A stretch of DNA of 64,000 nt from Anaerolineae bacterium (lineage in GTDB: Bacteria; Chloroflexota; Anaerolineae; 4572-78; J111): the NCBI GenBank assembly GCA_023382535.1, contig JAHDWA010000004.1, positions 17,542-81,541 on the forward strand. Reading direction: 5' to 3'. Shown piece by piece: positions 27,453 through 36,769 of the stretch (position 1 is its first letter; the number at the start of each line of letters is the position of its first letter). A program made the position numbers and the translations under genes. The notes below the pieces were generated by a model. That model did not search any database. It was given only the letters and a program-made list of their open reading frames with translations, and was not told where the DNA came from.

Positions 27453-28433
27453 ATGAATACAGACCTTGCCCAGTTGGTCAGTATCGCGCTCTATTCGCCC
27501 CGGCCAGCCGAGTCGGTCGCCTTTTTCCACGATTTCCTTGGTATGGAGATTAGCCACCGCGAGGGACAGTCGGTTTACCTGCGGGCCTACGAAGATTTTT
27601 ACCAGTACACGCTCAAAATCACCGAAGCAGCCCAACCCGGCCTTGAAGAAGTTACCTGGCGCGCCTGCTCGCGCGAAGCGCTGGAACGGCGGGTCAAGGC
27701 CATCGCAGCCACTGAACTGGGCCTCGGTTGGACCGATCAGGATTACGCTCACGGTTCAGCTTATAAGTTCCGCACCCCCGATGGGCACCCCATGAAGATA
27801 CTGTGGGAGCTCGATTATTTTCAAGCCTCCCCTGAATTAAAATGTAAGCTGCGCAACCGCCCCTCCCGGCGGCCTCTGCGCGGCGTGCCGGTGCGCCGGA
27901 TTGACCACGTGAATCTGATGGTCAGTGATGTCCCGCTGAATCGCCGTTTCATGACCGAGGCGCTTGATTTTCGGCTGCGTGAGCAGAAGATCGGCGATGG
28001 CGGGGCAGAGGTAGGGGCATGGCTGAGCGTGAGCGCCCTGGTCCATGAACTGGCCTTGATGCGGGATGCGACCGGCTCGCACGGGCGGTTTCATCATGTC
28101 GCTTACTGGTACGGCGTCCCCCAGCACCTGCTCGATATTGCCGATATCTTCAGCGAGTATGACGTGCGGATCGAGGCCGGTCCAGGCAAGCACGGGACGA
28201 CCCAGGCCTATTTTCTGTACTGCTTTGAACCAGGCGGCAACCGCATCGAACTGTTTGGCGATACCGGCTATTTGATTTTTGACCCGGACTGGCAGACCGT
28301 GGTCTGGGATGTCGCCAACGAAGTGGACCTGGAGAAGAGCAGCATCTGGTACGGCGGCCAGTTACCCAAGACCTTTTACCGTTACGGCACGCCGGTGGTG
28401 CCGGGTCACAGCCTGGCGGAGATCGGACGCTGA
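27453..28433 (+). CDS. Catechol 2,3-dioxygenase (extradiol, type I VOC)
   Basis: 326 residues, two VOC modules. The iron ligands are in place: His152 (RRIDHVNLM), His214 (GRFHHVAYW) and Glu266 (GGNRIELFG), close to XylE positions 153, 214 and 265. It should open catechol or an alkylcatechol between C2 and C3, giving 2-hydroxymuconic semialdehyde or an analogue. First gene of the operon. No ring-hydroxylating oxygenase is in the window, so the catechol must come from elsewhere. AGGGGGGA lies upstream of the ATG. Confidence 0.88.
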   Translation: MNTDLAQLVSIALYSPRPAESVAFFHDFLGMEISHREGQSVYLRAYEDFYQYTLKITEAAQPGLEEVTWRACSREALERRVKAIAATELGLGWTDQDYAHGSAYKFRTPDGHPMKILWELDYFQASPELKCKLRNRPSRRPLRGVPVRRIDHVNLMVSDVPLNRRFMTEALDFRLREQKIGDGGAEVGAWLSVSALVHELALMRDATGSHGRFHHVAYWYGVPQHLLDIADIFSEYDVRIEAGPGKHGTTQAYFLYCFEPGGNRIELFGDTGYLIFDPDWQTVVWDVANEVDLEKSSIWYGGQLPKTFYRYGTPVVPGHSLAEIGR

Positions 28434-28447
28434 GGTAGGCTTGTATC

Positions 28448-29251
28448 ATGGGGACAAACATGTTAAGCACCGTCCAAAAAGCAGGCCAGGTTTTAGATCT
28501 ATTTGACCGCGAAAGTGCGGAGTGGGGTGTCAGCGAAGTGGCCGCTTCGCTCAAAATTCCCAAGTCGAGCGCCCATGCCCTGCTGGCAACTTTAACCCAT
28601 CTTGGTTTACTGCGCCACACCGATACAGGTCGCTACTGCCTGGGCTGGCGGCTGTTGACCTACAGCCAGATCCTGCTCGACAGCACCGAGTTCAGGCTTG
28701 AAGCGCGACAGGCCATGGAACGGTTAGAGGCGAAGTACCGCGAAACCATTCACCTGGCTGTGCTCGATGGTAACATGGTGCTTTATGCCGATAAACTCCA
28801 GGGCCACCAGGCAGTCAGGGTAGACATTACCGGCCTGGGAGCCAGGCTGCCGGCCCATGGCAGTGCCGTCGGGAAGGTGCTGCTGGCGCACTGCGCCTGG
28901 CCGCGGGTGCTCCAAATTGTCGAAGAGCAGGGCCTGGCGGCCTTCACCAGCCAGACTATCACCACCATTGATAAATTGCAGAGCGAATTGGACCGGGTCC
29001 GCAAACAGGGGTATGCCTGCGACCTGGAAGAGGTGCTCCCCGACCTGTGCTGCGTCGCCGCCCCGATTCGGGATCATACCGGGCAGGTGATTGCCGCTAT
29101 GAGCCTGGCCGCGCCGGCCTATCGCTTCCGGCGCAGTAGCGATGAGTACCGCGCGGCGATTATCAGCACCTGCCAGCAGGTCTCCAAAAACCTCGGCTAC
29201 ATTGAGCTGGCGAAAGAGAGGCGGAAAAGCTCGCATGGCAGCAGTCAGTAA
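28448..29251 (+). CDS. IclR-family regulator
   Basis: 267 residues. N-terminal winged HTH (about 1-65; [20 protein letters not shown]), then the IclR effector domain (about 80-255; [37 protein letters not shown]). The family often controls aromatic degradation genes. Here the regulator gene lies inside the operon, in the same direction, and ends 17 bp into the next gene, so it is co-expressed with its probable targets. The effector is unknown. Confidence 0.88.
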   Translation: MGTNMLSTVQKAGQVLDLFDRESAEWGVSEVAASLKIPKSSAHALLATLTHLGLLRHTDTGRYCLGWRLLTYSQILLDSTEFRLEARQAMERLEAKYRETIHLAVLDGNMVLYADKLQGHQAVRVDITGLGARLPAHGSAVGKVLLAHCAWPRVLQIVEEQGLAAFTSQTITTIDKLQSELDRVRKQGYACDLEEVLPDLCCVAAPIRDHTGQVIAAMSLAAPAYRFRRSSDEYRAAIISTCQQVSKNLGYIELAKERRKSSHGSSQ

Positions 29252-30173
29252 CGGCCGGGTTGAAGTCGCCATCCTGGGATCGGGGAATATCGGGACGGAT
29301 TTGATGTATAAGCTGCTGAAGCAGCCGGGACCGATGGAGCTGGCCCTGCTGGCCGGCATCGAGCCGGCTTCCGAGGGGCTGGCCCGCGCTCGCTCCCTGG
29401 GGATTGAGGCCAGCCATGAGGGCATCCAGGCCGTCCTGGCCAACCCTGAACTGAAGATAGTTTTCGACGCGACCAGCGCCTCTGCCCATGTGCGCCATGC
29501 CCAGGCCCTGCGAGAGGCCGGGCGGATTGCGGTTGATCTGACCCCCGCCGCCCGCGGCCCTTACGTTATTCCCCCGGTAAACCTGACCCAACATATGGAC
29601 CAGCCGAACGTTAACCTGATTACCTGCGGCGGCCAGGCGACAATCCCCCTGGTTTATGCTGCCAGCCGAATCGTGCCGCTGGCTTACGCCGAGATGGTCA
29701 GCACCGTCGCCAGCCGCTCCGCCGGCCCCGGCACCCGCCAGAATATTGACGAGTTTACCTTTACCACCGCCCGTGGGCTGGAAGTCATTGGCGGCGCCCA
29801 CGAAGGCAAGGCCATCATTATCCTCAATCCGGCCGACCCGCCCATTCTGATGCGCAACACCGTCTACCTCATTCCGGCGGCTGACGAGTTTGACGCAGCG
29901 GCCGTTTTTGAGTCAGTGAAACAGATGGTGGCCGAAGTCCAGCAGTACGTGCCGGGCTATCGGCTCAAAAACCCGCCCGTCCTCGACCAGCGCGAGACCC
30001 CTACGGGCCTCAAAATGGTGGTGGTGCTGCTCCTGGAAGTTGAAGGAGCGGGCGATTACCTGCCCCCCTATGCCGGCAACCTGGACATTATGACCGCCTC
30101 AGCCCGCCGGGTGGGTGAAATGATCGCGCAGCATTTATTGCAGCATGGCTCTGCCCCGGAGATGATACCATGA
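29235..30173 (+). CDS. dmpF: Acetaldehyde dehydrogenase (acetylating)
   Basis: 312 residues. Rossmann motif GSGNIG (15-20) and catalytic Cys131 in [11 protein letters not shown], as in DmpF/MhpF/BphJ. It converts the acetaldehyde made by the aldolase to acetyl-CoA using NAD and CoA. ATG 29235 lies inside the end of the IclR gene (17-bp overlap); the next gene overlaps by 4 bp. DmpF and DmpG form a channelling complex, which matches the coupled order here. Confidence 0.92.
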   Translation: MAAVSNGRVEVAILGSGNIGTDLMYKLLKQPGPMELALLAGIEPASEGLARARSLGIEASHEGIQAVLANPELKIVFDATSASAHVRHAQALREAGRIAVDLTPAARGPYVIPPVNLTQHMDQPNVNLITCGGQATIPLVYAASRIVPLAYAEMVSTVASRSAGPGTRQNIDEFTFTTARGLEVIGGAHEGKAIIILNPADPPILMRNTVYLIPAADEFDAAAVFESVKQMVAEVQQYVPGYRLKNPPVLDQRETPTGLKMVVVLLLEVEGAGDYLPPYAGNLDIMTASARRVGEMIAQHLLQHGSAPEMIP

Positions 30174-31174
30174 CGTCTGTTCGTCTGACGGATACCACCC
30201 TGCGCGACGGTTCCCACGCCATGCGGCACCAGTTTACCCGGGACCAGGTACAGGCCATTGTCAAAGCCCTGGATGAATCCGGCGTCTCGGTCATCGAGGT
30301 GACCCACGGCGACGGTCTGGCCGGTTCCTCCCTCCAGTACGGGTTTTCCCGTGTTTCGGAGCTGGATTTGATCGAAGAAGCGCGCCGCACGGCCAAACAG
30401 GCCAAAATTGCCGCCCTGCTGCTGCCCGGCATCGGCACCCGGCAGGAACTCAAGCAGGCGGTCGAGCGGGGGGTGCAGGTGGTCCGGATTGCCACCCAAT
30501 GCACCGAGGCCGACATCTCGCAGCAGCACTTTGGCCTGGCTAAAGAGATGGGCCTGGAAACCGTTGGCTTTTTGATGATGGCCCACATGCGCCCGGCGGA
30601 GTTTCTGGCCGAGCAGGCCCGGTTAATGGAATCGTACGGCGCGGATTGTGTCTATATCGTCGACTCGGCCGGGGCCATGCTGCCCGCCGATGCGGCTACA
30701 CGGGTTAAGGCGCTGAAAGAGTCGCTTTCGGTCCAGGTTGGCTTTCATGCCCACAACAACCTGGGCCTGGCCATCGGCAATACCCTGGCGGCGGTGGAGG
30801 CCGGCGCCGACCAGATTGACGGCACCCTGCGCGGGCTGGGCGCCGGAGCCGGCAACGCGGCCACCGAACTGCTGGCGGCCACGCTGGACAAACTGGGCCT
30901 GAATCCCGGCCTGAATGTTTTTGGCCTGATGGATGCGGCCGAGTTTGTGGTCGCCCCGATCATGCCCTTCCAGCCCATTCCCGACCGGGATTCGATTGCC
31001 CTCGGCTACGCCGGTGTCTACTCTACCTTCCTGCTGCACGCCAAACGGCTGGGGGAGAAATATCGCGTGGATCCGCGCGACATCCTGGTCGAACTGGGGC
31101 GGCGCAAGGCTGTCGCCGGTCAGGAGGACTGGATTCTCGATGTCACCCTGGAATTGGCGTCGAATCAAAAGTAA
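30170..31174 (+). CDS. dmpG: 4-hydroxy-2-oxovalerate aldolase
   Basis: 334 residues. A TIM-barrel HMGL-like aldolase: [19 protein letters not shown] at the N-terminus carries the metal-binding Asp and catalytic Arg, [14 protein letters not shown] holds the metal-binding His pair, and the C-terminal communication domain is present. It splits 4-hydroxy-2-oxovalerate into pyruvate and acetaldehyde, the latter passed to the coupled dehydrogenase. Confidence 0.93.
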   Translation: MTSVRLTDTTLRDGSHAMRHQFTRDQVQAIVKALDESGVSVIEVTHGDGLAGSSLQYGFSRVSELDLIEEARRTAKQAKIAALLLPGIGTRQELKQAVERGVQVVRIATQCTEADISQQHFGLAKEMGLETVGFLMMAHMRPAEFLAEQARLMESYGADCVYIVDSAGAMLPADAATRVKALKESLSVQVGFHAHNNLGLAIGNTLAAVEAGADQIDGTLRGLGAGAGNAATELLAATLDKLGLNPGLNVFGLMDAAEFVVAPIMPFQPIPDRDSIALGYAGVYSTFLLHAKRLGEKYRVDPRDILVELGRRKAVAGQEDWILDVTLELASNQK

Positions 31175-31285
31175 AGGTAGCAGGGTAGCAAGTAGCAGGG
31201 TTCATCACTTGCCCTGTCTACTGTCTACCGTCTACTATTTTCGAGGGATGGCCACGAGCCTGTGACACACTGTCAGCGACGAAAC

Positions 31286-31355
31286 AGCCCTCACCCCTGT
31301 CGCTGGCGCGACTCCCCCTCTCCCAGCGGGAGAGGGGGTTGGGGGGGTGAGGGCT
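31286..31355. repeat. Nested palindromic repeat inside the operon
   Basis: AGCCCTCACCCC at the left end pairs with GGGGTGAGGGCT at the right, and a second, inner hairpin CCCCCTCTCCC / GGGAGAGGGGG lies between. This is a widespread extragenic palindrome type, here placed between aldolase and hydrolase genes. Upstream, 31174-31250 carries reiterated GGTAGCAGG and CTGTCTAC strings related to 27370-27430. Confidence 0.7.
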
Positions 31356-31376
31356 ATTTTCGAGGAGATAATTCGT

Positions 31377-32234
31377 ATGGCTGCTGAAAACAAGACCGCC
31401 ACCATTCAAACCGCCGGCGGGGCGACATTTCTCAACCGCGCCGGGGCCGGAAAAGATGAGGCCATCCTTTTCCTGCATGGCTCCGGTCCCGGAGCGACCG
31501 GCTGGTCGAACTGGCAGTATGCTTTGCCCTCCCTGGGCGAGCATTTCGACTGCCTGGCCCCCGACCTGATCGGCTTCGGCGAAAGTGACCACCCCAACCC
31601 GCCGCCCACCCGCATCCAGGAGTGGATGCGCCGCTGGGTTGACCAGCAGTTGGCCCTGCTGGATGAGTTAAAGTTGGACAAGGTCCACCTGGTCGGCAAT
31701 TCTATGGGCGGAGCGATTGCCCTGCCGCTGCTGCTGACCGCGCCGCAGCGGTTTGTTAAGGTGGTGCTGATGGGCGCCATTGGCGCGCCCTGCCGCCTGA
31801 CCCCCGGCCTGGACCGGCTGTGGGGCTTTTATAATGATCCTTCGCCCCGGACCATGGCCCAGGTCATCACCTGGTTTGTCTACGATGCCAGCATTGTCAG
31901 CGGCCGCCTGGACGCGATTGCCCAGGCCCGCTTTGAGGCGGCGATGCAGCCTGACGTCCGCCGTTCCTTTGAAGCCATGTTCCCCGCGCCCCGCCAAAAA
32001 GTGCTGGACGAACTGGTTGTGCCTGACCTCGCCCTGAGCCGTATGCACCAGCCCATGCTGCTGGTGCATGGCCGCGATGACGCCATTGTTTCCCTGGAAA
32101 CGAGTCTTTATCTGGCGCAGCGCCTGCCCAACGTGCAGCTTCACGTTTACGGCCAATGCAGCCACTGGGTCCAGGTTGAACGCAGCCAAAGTTTCCACCG
32201 GCTTCTGCTGGACTTTTTTACCGGGCAAATGTAG
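31377..32234 (+). CDS. dmpD: 2-hydroxymuconate-semialdehyde hydrolase (alpha/beta fold)
   Basis: 285 residues. Oxyanion region LFLHGSGPGATGWSNW, nucleophile Ser109 in GNSMGG, acid Asp in HGRDD (234-235) and His263 in CSHW, as in DmpD/XylF/BphD C-C bond hydrolases. It cleaves the ring-fission product to 2-oxopent-4-enoate and a carboxylate. ATG 31377 with AGGAGA 8 bp upstream is preferred over 31347. Presence of the hydrolase and absence of a semialdehyde dehydrogenase point to the hydrolytic branch. Confidence 0.88.
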   Translation: MAAENKTATIQTAGGATFLNRAGAGKDEAILFLHGSGPGATGWSNWQYALPSLGEHFDCLAPDLIGFGESDHPNPPPTRIQEWMRRWVDQQLALLDELKLDKVHLVGNSMGGAIALPLLLTAPQRFVKVVLMGAIGAPCRLTPGLDRLWGFYNDPSPRTMAQVITWFVYDASIVSGRLDAIAQARFEAAMQPDVRRSFEAMFPAPRQKVLDELVVPDLALSRMHQPMLLVHGRDDAIVSLETSLYLAQRLPNVQLHVYGQCSHWVQVERSQSFHRLLLDFFTGQM

Positions 32235-32264
32235 TCGCAATGGTTGTGGAGAGGTGAACAGCTT

Positions 32265-33056
32265 ATGTCAAAGCTATCTGTAGAAACACTGGCCCACATG
32301 CTCAATGATGCCTGGGAAAAACGCGTCCCGATCCCGCCCTTGAGTGAGAGCATCGGCCTGGCGAGCGTAGAAGAAGCGTATGCCGTTCAAACCCGCTGGA
32401 CCGAGCTGCGTTTGGCCCACGGCGAGAAGATCATGGGGCGCAAAATTGGCCTGACCAGCCCGGCGATCCAGCAGCAATTCAAGGTTAACGAGCCGGATTA
32501 CGGCGCGCTCTGGGGGTCGCGTTACTATAAAGTACAAGGGGGACAGGTCGAGGTAGCGATTGATACATTCCTTCAGCCCCGCCTGGAAGGCGAAATCGCT
32601 TTTCTGCTAGGGCAGGGATTGCGCGGACCCGGCGTAACCTGGGACCAGGTTCTGGCGGCAACGGAGGCCCTGGCCCCGGCGGTGGAAATTATTGACAGCC
32701 GGATTGAGAACTGGCGCATCAAGCTGGTTGACACCGTGGCCGATAACGCCTCTTATGGCGGCTTTGCCGTCGGCCCGTGGAGCAGGCAACTGCTTGAAGC
32801 TGACCTGCGGCTGCTGGGCATGATCATCCAGCAAAACGGTGAAGCCGCCGCCGAAGGCATTGGAGCGGCGGCTCTGGGCCACCCGGCCAAATCTGTCGCC
32901 TGGCTGATTAACAAGCTGGTCGGGTTCGGGGTTGGGCTTGAGCCGGGGGATATCGTTATTTCGGGCGCGTTAGCCCGCGCTCTCCCGGCGGTGGCCGGCG
33001 ACACGTTTATCCTGGAGATGTCTGGCCAGCCGCCCTTGACGGTGAAGTTTACCTGA
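32265..33056 (+). CDS. dmpE: 2-oxopent-4-enoate hydratase
   Basis: 263 residues. FAA-hydrolase-like hydratase fold: GRKIGLTSPAIQQQF, a metal site in RLEGEIAFLLG and EIIDSRIENW, and ALGHPAKSVAWLINKL. It adds water to 2-oxopent-4-enoate to give the aldolase substrate. The related oxalocrotonate decarboxylase is possible, but the pathway context favours the hydratase. ATG 32265 has GAGAGGTGAA upstream. Confidence 0.87.
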   Translation: MSKLSVETLAHMLNDAWEKRVPIPPLSESIGLASVEEAYAVQTRWTELRLAHGEKIMGRKIGLTSPAIQQQFKVNEPDYGALWGSRYYKVQGGQVEVAIDTFLQPRLEGEIAFLLGQGLRGPGVTWDQVLAATEALAPAVEIIDSRIENWRIKLVDTVADNASYGGFAVGPWSRQLLEADLRLLGMIIQQNGEAAAEGIGAAALGHPAKSVAWLINKLVGFGVGLEPGDIVISGALARALPAVAGDTFILEMSGQPPLTVKFT

Positions 33057-33097
33057 TAAAACAAAATCTTGGAAAAATGTAGAACAAGGAGGAGGAA

Positions 33098-34477
33098 ATG
33101 ATGAAACATTGGAGTTCCGTATTTCTACCGTTGCTTGCAGCTTTAGCGCTGGTGGTAACTGCGTGCGGCGGTGGCGCGACGCCTCAGGCCGCCCAGGAAG
33201 CTGCCCCGGCTGCCACTGAAGCGGTGGAGCCAGCCGAAGCTGCCCCGACTGCCACTGAAGCTGCGGAGCCAGCCGAAGCTGCCCCGGCTGCCACTGAAGC
33301 GGTGGAGCCAACCGAGGCTGCCCCGGCTGCCACTGAGGCTGCGGAGCCAGCCGAGGGAGCCTCATCGGAGCCGATCAAGATCGGCCAGTTAAGCGACCTG
33401 ACCAGCACCTTCACCCCGTGGGGGGTTCAGGTTCGCGACGGGATGGCGCTCGCCGCCCAGGAAATCAACGAAGCCGGCGGAGTCAACGGCCGCATGATCG
33501 AGATCATCGTCCAGGACTCGGAGAACGACGGCGACATCGGCGTTGACCGCTTCGAGCGGCTCGTCGAAGAAGGCGTGGTCGCCGTCGGCGGCATCCTGTC
33601 CAGTGGTGTCGGCGCGCCGGTCGCTGCGACCGCCGAGCAGTTGCAGATGCCGACTTTCCTGGTGAAATCGGGTACAGAGGCTGCCCTGACCCGGGACAGC
33701 CGGTACACCTTCCGGACCTGTCTGCCGGCCGCACCGATGACGGCTGGGCCGGTGCTTCAGTACGCCCAGGAGCAGGAGTTCACCAAGGTCGGGGCCATTG
33801 TCGCCGACTACCCCTGGGGGCAGTCGTTCAAGTCGGCCATGGAGAATACGTTCGAGGGTTCGGGCATCGAATACACCATCGAGGTCGCCCCGGTTCCGCC
33901 GAACACCGACTTTACCCCGTTTGTGCGGGCGATGGCCGACTTCGGGGCCGAGCTGATCGTGGCCACCGGCCATCCGCCGGGTAACGCGGCGATCGTTACC
34001 CTGTCGGCGGACCTGCACGACGTGCCGGTCACCGGCGCCTGGATACCACCGGAGCTGGCGGTTGGAGGCCTGCAGGACCTCGCCATCGGGCGCTACAGCG
34101 ATTTTTCCTGCGCCGATTACTTTAGTGAGAGCTATGCCGATCTGGCCAGGCGCTACCTGGCCTTCTCCGACAACAAGCTCATGTCGGATGACGCCGTCGC
34201 CGGATATGCGATCGTGCAGATGGTCGCCCAGGCGGTCGGGGAGGTTGGCGACGACCCGGTGGCCATCGCCGAGTATCTCCATAACAACGAATTCAACATG
34301 CCGGGCTATGCCCACCCTTTGAGCTGGACCGAGTGGGGCGAGCTGGCCGAGGCCCAGCCGATCTTCACCCTTATCAGTGAAGGGCCAGCTCCCGAGGGGT
34401 TGAATGAAGCCGGCGACTGGTGGTTCGAGTTGCTGAGCCAGTCCGAGCCGCTCAAGCCCTACGAGCCGGGGCAATAG
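33098..34477 (+). CDS. Liv-type ABC transporter substrate-binding lipoprotein
   Basis: 459 residues. Signal peptide with lipobox LVVTAC (Cys23), then a low-complexity linker (34-85) made of a 13-residue Ala/Pro/Glu/Thr unit four times. The ligand domain (about 90-440) has the type I receptor pattern: IKIGQLSDLTSTFTPWG, VRDGMALAAQEINEAGGVNG, DSENDG. The strong AAGGAGGAGG site and the place behind meta-cleavage genes suggest uptake of an aromatic acid or related carboxylate. The family typically binds branched amino acids, so this is inference. Confidence 0.88.
   Translation: MMKHWSSVFLPLLAALALVVTACGGGATPQAAQEAAPAATEAVEPAEAAPTATEAAEPAEAAPAATEAVEPTEAAPAATEAAEPAEGASSEPIKIGQLSDLTSTFTPWGVQVRDGMALAAQEINEAGGVNGRMIEIIVQDSENDGDIGVDRFERLVEEGVVAVGGILSSGVGAPVAATAEQLQMPTFLVKSGTEAALTRDSRYTFRTCLPAAPMTAGPVLQYAQEQEFTKVGAIVADYPWGQSFKSAMENTFEGSGIEYTIEVAPVPPNTDFTPFVRAMADFGAELIVATGHPPGNAAIVTLSADLHDVPVTGAWIPPELAVGGLQDLAIGRYSDFSCADYFSESYADLARRYLAFSDNKLMSDDAVAGYAIVQMVAQAVGEVGDDPVAIAEYLHNNEFNMPGYAHPLSWTEWGELAEAQPIFTLISEGPAPEGLNEAGDWWFELLSQSEPLKPYEPGQ
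33197..33352 (+). repeat. Tandem 39-bp repeat within binding-protein gene (4 units)
   Basis: Four head-to-tail 39-bp units, starting GAAGCTGCCCCG, differ by a few bases each and encode 13-residue Ala/Pro/Glu/Thr-rich units. They form the linker between the lipid anchor and the ligand-binding domain. In-frame copy number changes would alter linker length without breaking the protein. Confidence 0.9.
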
Positions 34478-34483
34478 CGCCAG

Positions 34484-35224
34484 GTGGCCCTCCTCGAGTT
34501 GAAGCAGGTGGTAAAGCACTATGGAGGTCTCGCCGCCGTCAACGGGGTGACCATGAAGGCTGACGATGGCGAGATTCTGGCCATCGTCGGCCCCAACGGG
34601 GCCGGCAAGAGCACGCTGCTCAAGCTGATCGTCGGTCTCGAAGCGCCGACCTTCGGCACCGTCAGGTTCTCTGGCGAGGACATCACCCATCACCCTCCCC
34701 ACCGCATTCGCCAGATGGGAGTTGCCATGGTGCAACAGACTTCCCGCCACTTTGCCACGATGACTGTACTCGAGAATGTGGTTCTCGGGGCTCTCTTTGG
34801 CAGGGCGGGAGCACATCGCGAGGAAGAGCAGGCCCTCGAGCTGGCCGGTGAGGCGCTTTCGTTCGTCGGCCTGGCCGACCGAAGCCACGACCCGGTCGGT
34901 AATCTCAACTTGCACGAGCAGCGGTTCCTTGAATTGGCCCGGGCTATCGCCGGACAACCCCGGCTTCTCGTCCTCGATGAGGTGATGGCAGGCCTCAACG
35001 ATGCAGAGTTGGAGGCCTCCATCGAAATAATCCGGACGATTCGTGATCAGTTCAACGTGACCATCATCTGGGTAGAGCACGTCATGAAGGCGGTGATGCG
35101 CCTGGCGGAGCGAACGGTGGTCCTTAACTTCGGGAATGTCCTGACCGAAGGTCTGCCGGGAGATGTGATGCGCCATCCGGCAGTAATCGAGGCTTATCTG
35201 GGCGAGGAGATCAAACATGCTTGA
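34484..35224 (+). CDS. livG: Liv-type ABC transporter ATP-binding protein (LivG-like)
   Basis: 246 residues. Walker A GPNGAGKST (about 37-45) and Walker B LLVLDEVMAGL. The signature region reads NLHEQRFLELARA instead of LSGGQ, a common divergence in LivG. It starts at GTG 34484, 6 bp after the binding-protein stop, and overlaps the LivF-like gene by 8 bp. Confidence 0.88.
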   Translation: MALLELKQVVKHYGGLAAVNGVTMKADDGEILAIVGPNGAGKSTLLKLIVGLEAPTFGTVRFSGEDITHHPPHRIRQMGVAMVQQTSRHFATMTVLENVVLGALFGRAGAHREEEQALELAGEALSFVGLADRSHDPVGNLNLHEQRFLELARAIAGQPRLLVLDEVMAGLNDAELEASIEIIRTIRDQFNVTIIWVEHVMKAVMRLAERTVVLNFGNVLTEGLPGDVMRHPAVIEAYLGEEIKHA

Positions 35225-35915
35225 GGTCAAGGGGTTCTCGGCCGGATACCAGGGCAACGATGTCATCCACAATGTGACCTTTCATGTCAACCCAGGTGAG
35301 GCGGTCATGATCATCGGTTCTAACGGCGCGGGGAAGACGACGTTGTTCCGGGCGCTGTGCGGGCTGCTCTCGCCTTCTTCAGGGAGGGTTCTCTTCGAGG
35401 GTGACGACATCACCGGGCTTCCAGCGGAGCGCATCGCCCGGCTCGGGCTGAGGTTTGTATCCGCCCAGCGTCATCTGTTTCCCCGAATGACCGTTCAGGA
35501 GAACCTGCTCCTCGGGGCGTATCCACGCCGGCCCGACCCCGAAACCATATCGAGCGTCCTGGATCTATTTCCTATTCTGGCCGAGCGGCGGCGGCAATAC
35601 GCCGGGACGATGAGCGGCGGCGAGCAACAGATGCTGGCAGTGGGGCGCGCGTTGATGTCAAAGCCCCGACTCCTTGTGCTTGACGAGCCGAGTACAGGGC
35701 TGGCCCCCTTGGTGGCTCAGGCGGCTTACGAGGCCCTCGGCATGTTGCGGGAGCGAGGGCTGACCGTGCTGGTCGCCGAACAGCAGGTTCCGCTGGCTAT
35801 GGCCTTCAGCGATCGCGGCTACGTCCTCGAGAATGGTTTCATCCGGCTCCAGGGGACGACTGAAGAGCTGGCGGCAAATCCCGGTATCCGCAGCGCTTAC
35901 TTAGGTGTAACATGA
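35217..35915 (+). CDS. livF: Liv-type ABC transporter ATP-binding protein (LivF-like)
   Basis: 232 residues. Walker A GSNGAGKTT (about 37-45), signature MSGGEQQMLAVGRAL and Walker B LLVLDEPSTGLAP, the LivF pattern. It pairs with the LivG-like ATPase. It starts within the end of that gene and overlaps the permease gene by 4 bp. Confidence 0.92.
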   Translation: MLEVKGFSAGYQGNDVIHNVTFHVNPGEAVMIIGSNGAGKTTLFRALCGLLSPSSGRVLFEGDDITGLPAERIARLGLRFVSAQRHLFPRMTVQENLLLGAYPRRPDPETISSVLDLFPILAERRRQYAGTMSGGEQQMLAVGRALMSKPRLLVLDEPSTGLAPLVAQAAYEALGMLRERGLTVLVAEQQVPLAMAFSDRGYVLENGFIRLQGTTEELAANPGIRSAYLGVT

Positions 35916-36769
35916 CCGCCAACATCCTCGACGGCATCGTGCTCGGGCTCCAGTTTGGCCTCCTCGCCGCGGGACTCACTCTGGTCTACGGGCTGGGCGG
36001 AGTCCTCAATCTCGCCTATGGACAGATGGCTGTGGCGGCTGCGATTACCATCTCGCTGGCGATGGACGCCGGGGTTCCCGTGGTCCCGGCCGTGGGCGTT
36101 GGGTTGCTGGCAGGTGGTGTGTTCGGATTACTTCTCGACGCGACCCTCCTCCGTCCTGTTTACCGCCGTCGTGCTGAGGCACGGGTCCTGCTTAGCCTGC
36201 TGCTCACGCTGGGGGTGTCTTTCATCGTTGACGGCTTCCTCAACTGGCTCTATCCCCTGAAAGCCCTGACCCTGCACATCGGAGGTGGGGCCGTCGAGAT
36301 TCTGGGCGTGCCCATGCGGCGGGGAAGCCTGGTAGCTTCGGCGATTACGCTTGTCACCTTTGCGGGTCTCTTTGTCTTCTTCCGGTATACCTCTCTGGGG
36401 AGGGCGGTACGTTCGGTGATCGAAGACGAGGAGGGAGCCAGGCTGGTCGGCATCTATCCAAACCGGATGCTCCGCCTGATCCTCGTCTTGAGCGGTGTCC
36501 TGGCTGCGCTGGTGGCGGTCACCCGGTCAATGGTCACCCCGGTGGACGTGACGTCCGGGCTCTCCATCACCGTGTTTGCCCTCATCGTCACTGTGGTCGG
36601 TGGTCTCGGCAGCGTCGCCGGGGCATTGCTGGCGGGGATCATCTTGGGGGTCGTCAACGTCGTCGCCGCCGACCTTATCGGTTCCTACATATCGCTGATC
36701 ATCCTGCTCGGGGCAGCCGCGGTGACCATCCTCATCCGCCCGGCCGGATTACTGGGAGTCAAGGAATGA
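35912..36769 (+). CDS. livH: Liv-type ABC transporter permease (LivH-like)
   Basis: 285 residues, about eight membrane helices. The start LDGIVLGLQFGLLAAGLTLV and then GLGGVLNLAYGQ matches the LivH N-terminus. GLSITVFALIVTVVGGLGSV is the conserved C-terminal segment. It overlaps its neighbours by 4 bp on both sides. Confidence 0.92.
   Translation: MTANILDGIVLGLQFGLLAAGLTLVYGLGGVLNLAYGQMAVAAAITISLAMDAGVPVVPAVGVGLLAGGVFGLLLDATLLRPVYRRRAEARVLLSLLLTLGVSFIVDGFLNWLYPLKALTLHIGGGAVEILGVPMRRGSLVASAITLVTFAGLFVFFRYTSLGRAVRSVIEDEEGARLVGIYPNRMLRLILVLSGVLAALVAVTRSMVTPVDVTSGLSITVFALIVTVVGGLGSVAGALLAGIILGVVNVVAADLIGSYISLIILLGAAAVTILIRPAGLLGVKE

Noticed and set aside
33389..35272. Very long open frame (over 600 codons) on the minus strand under the Liv transporter genes
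   Set aside because: It is antisense to two well-supported genes with clear motifs, has no recognisable domain and is a by-product of the GC-rich codon use.
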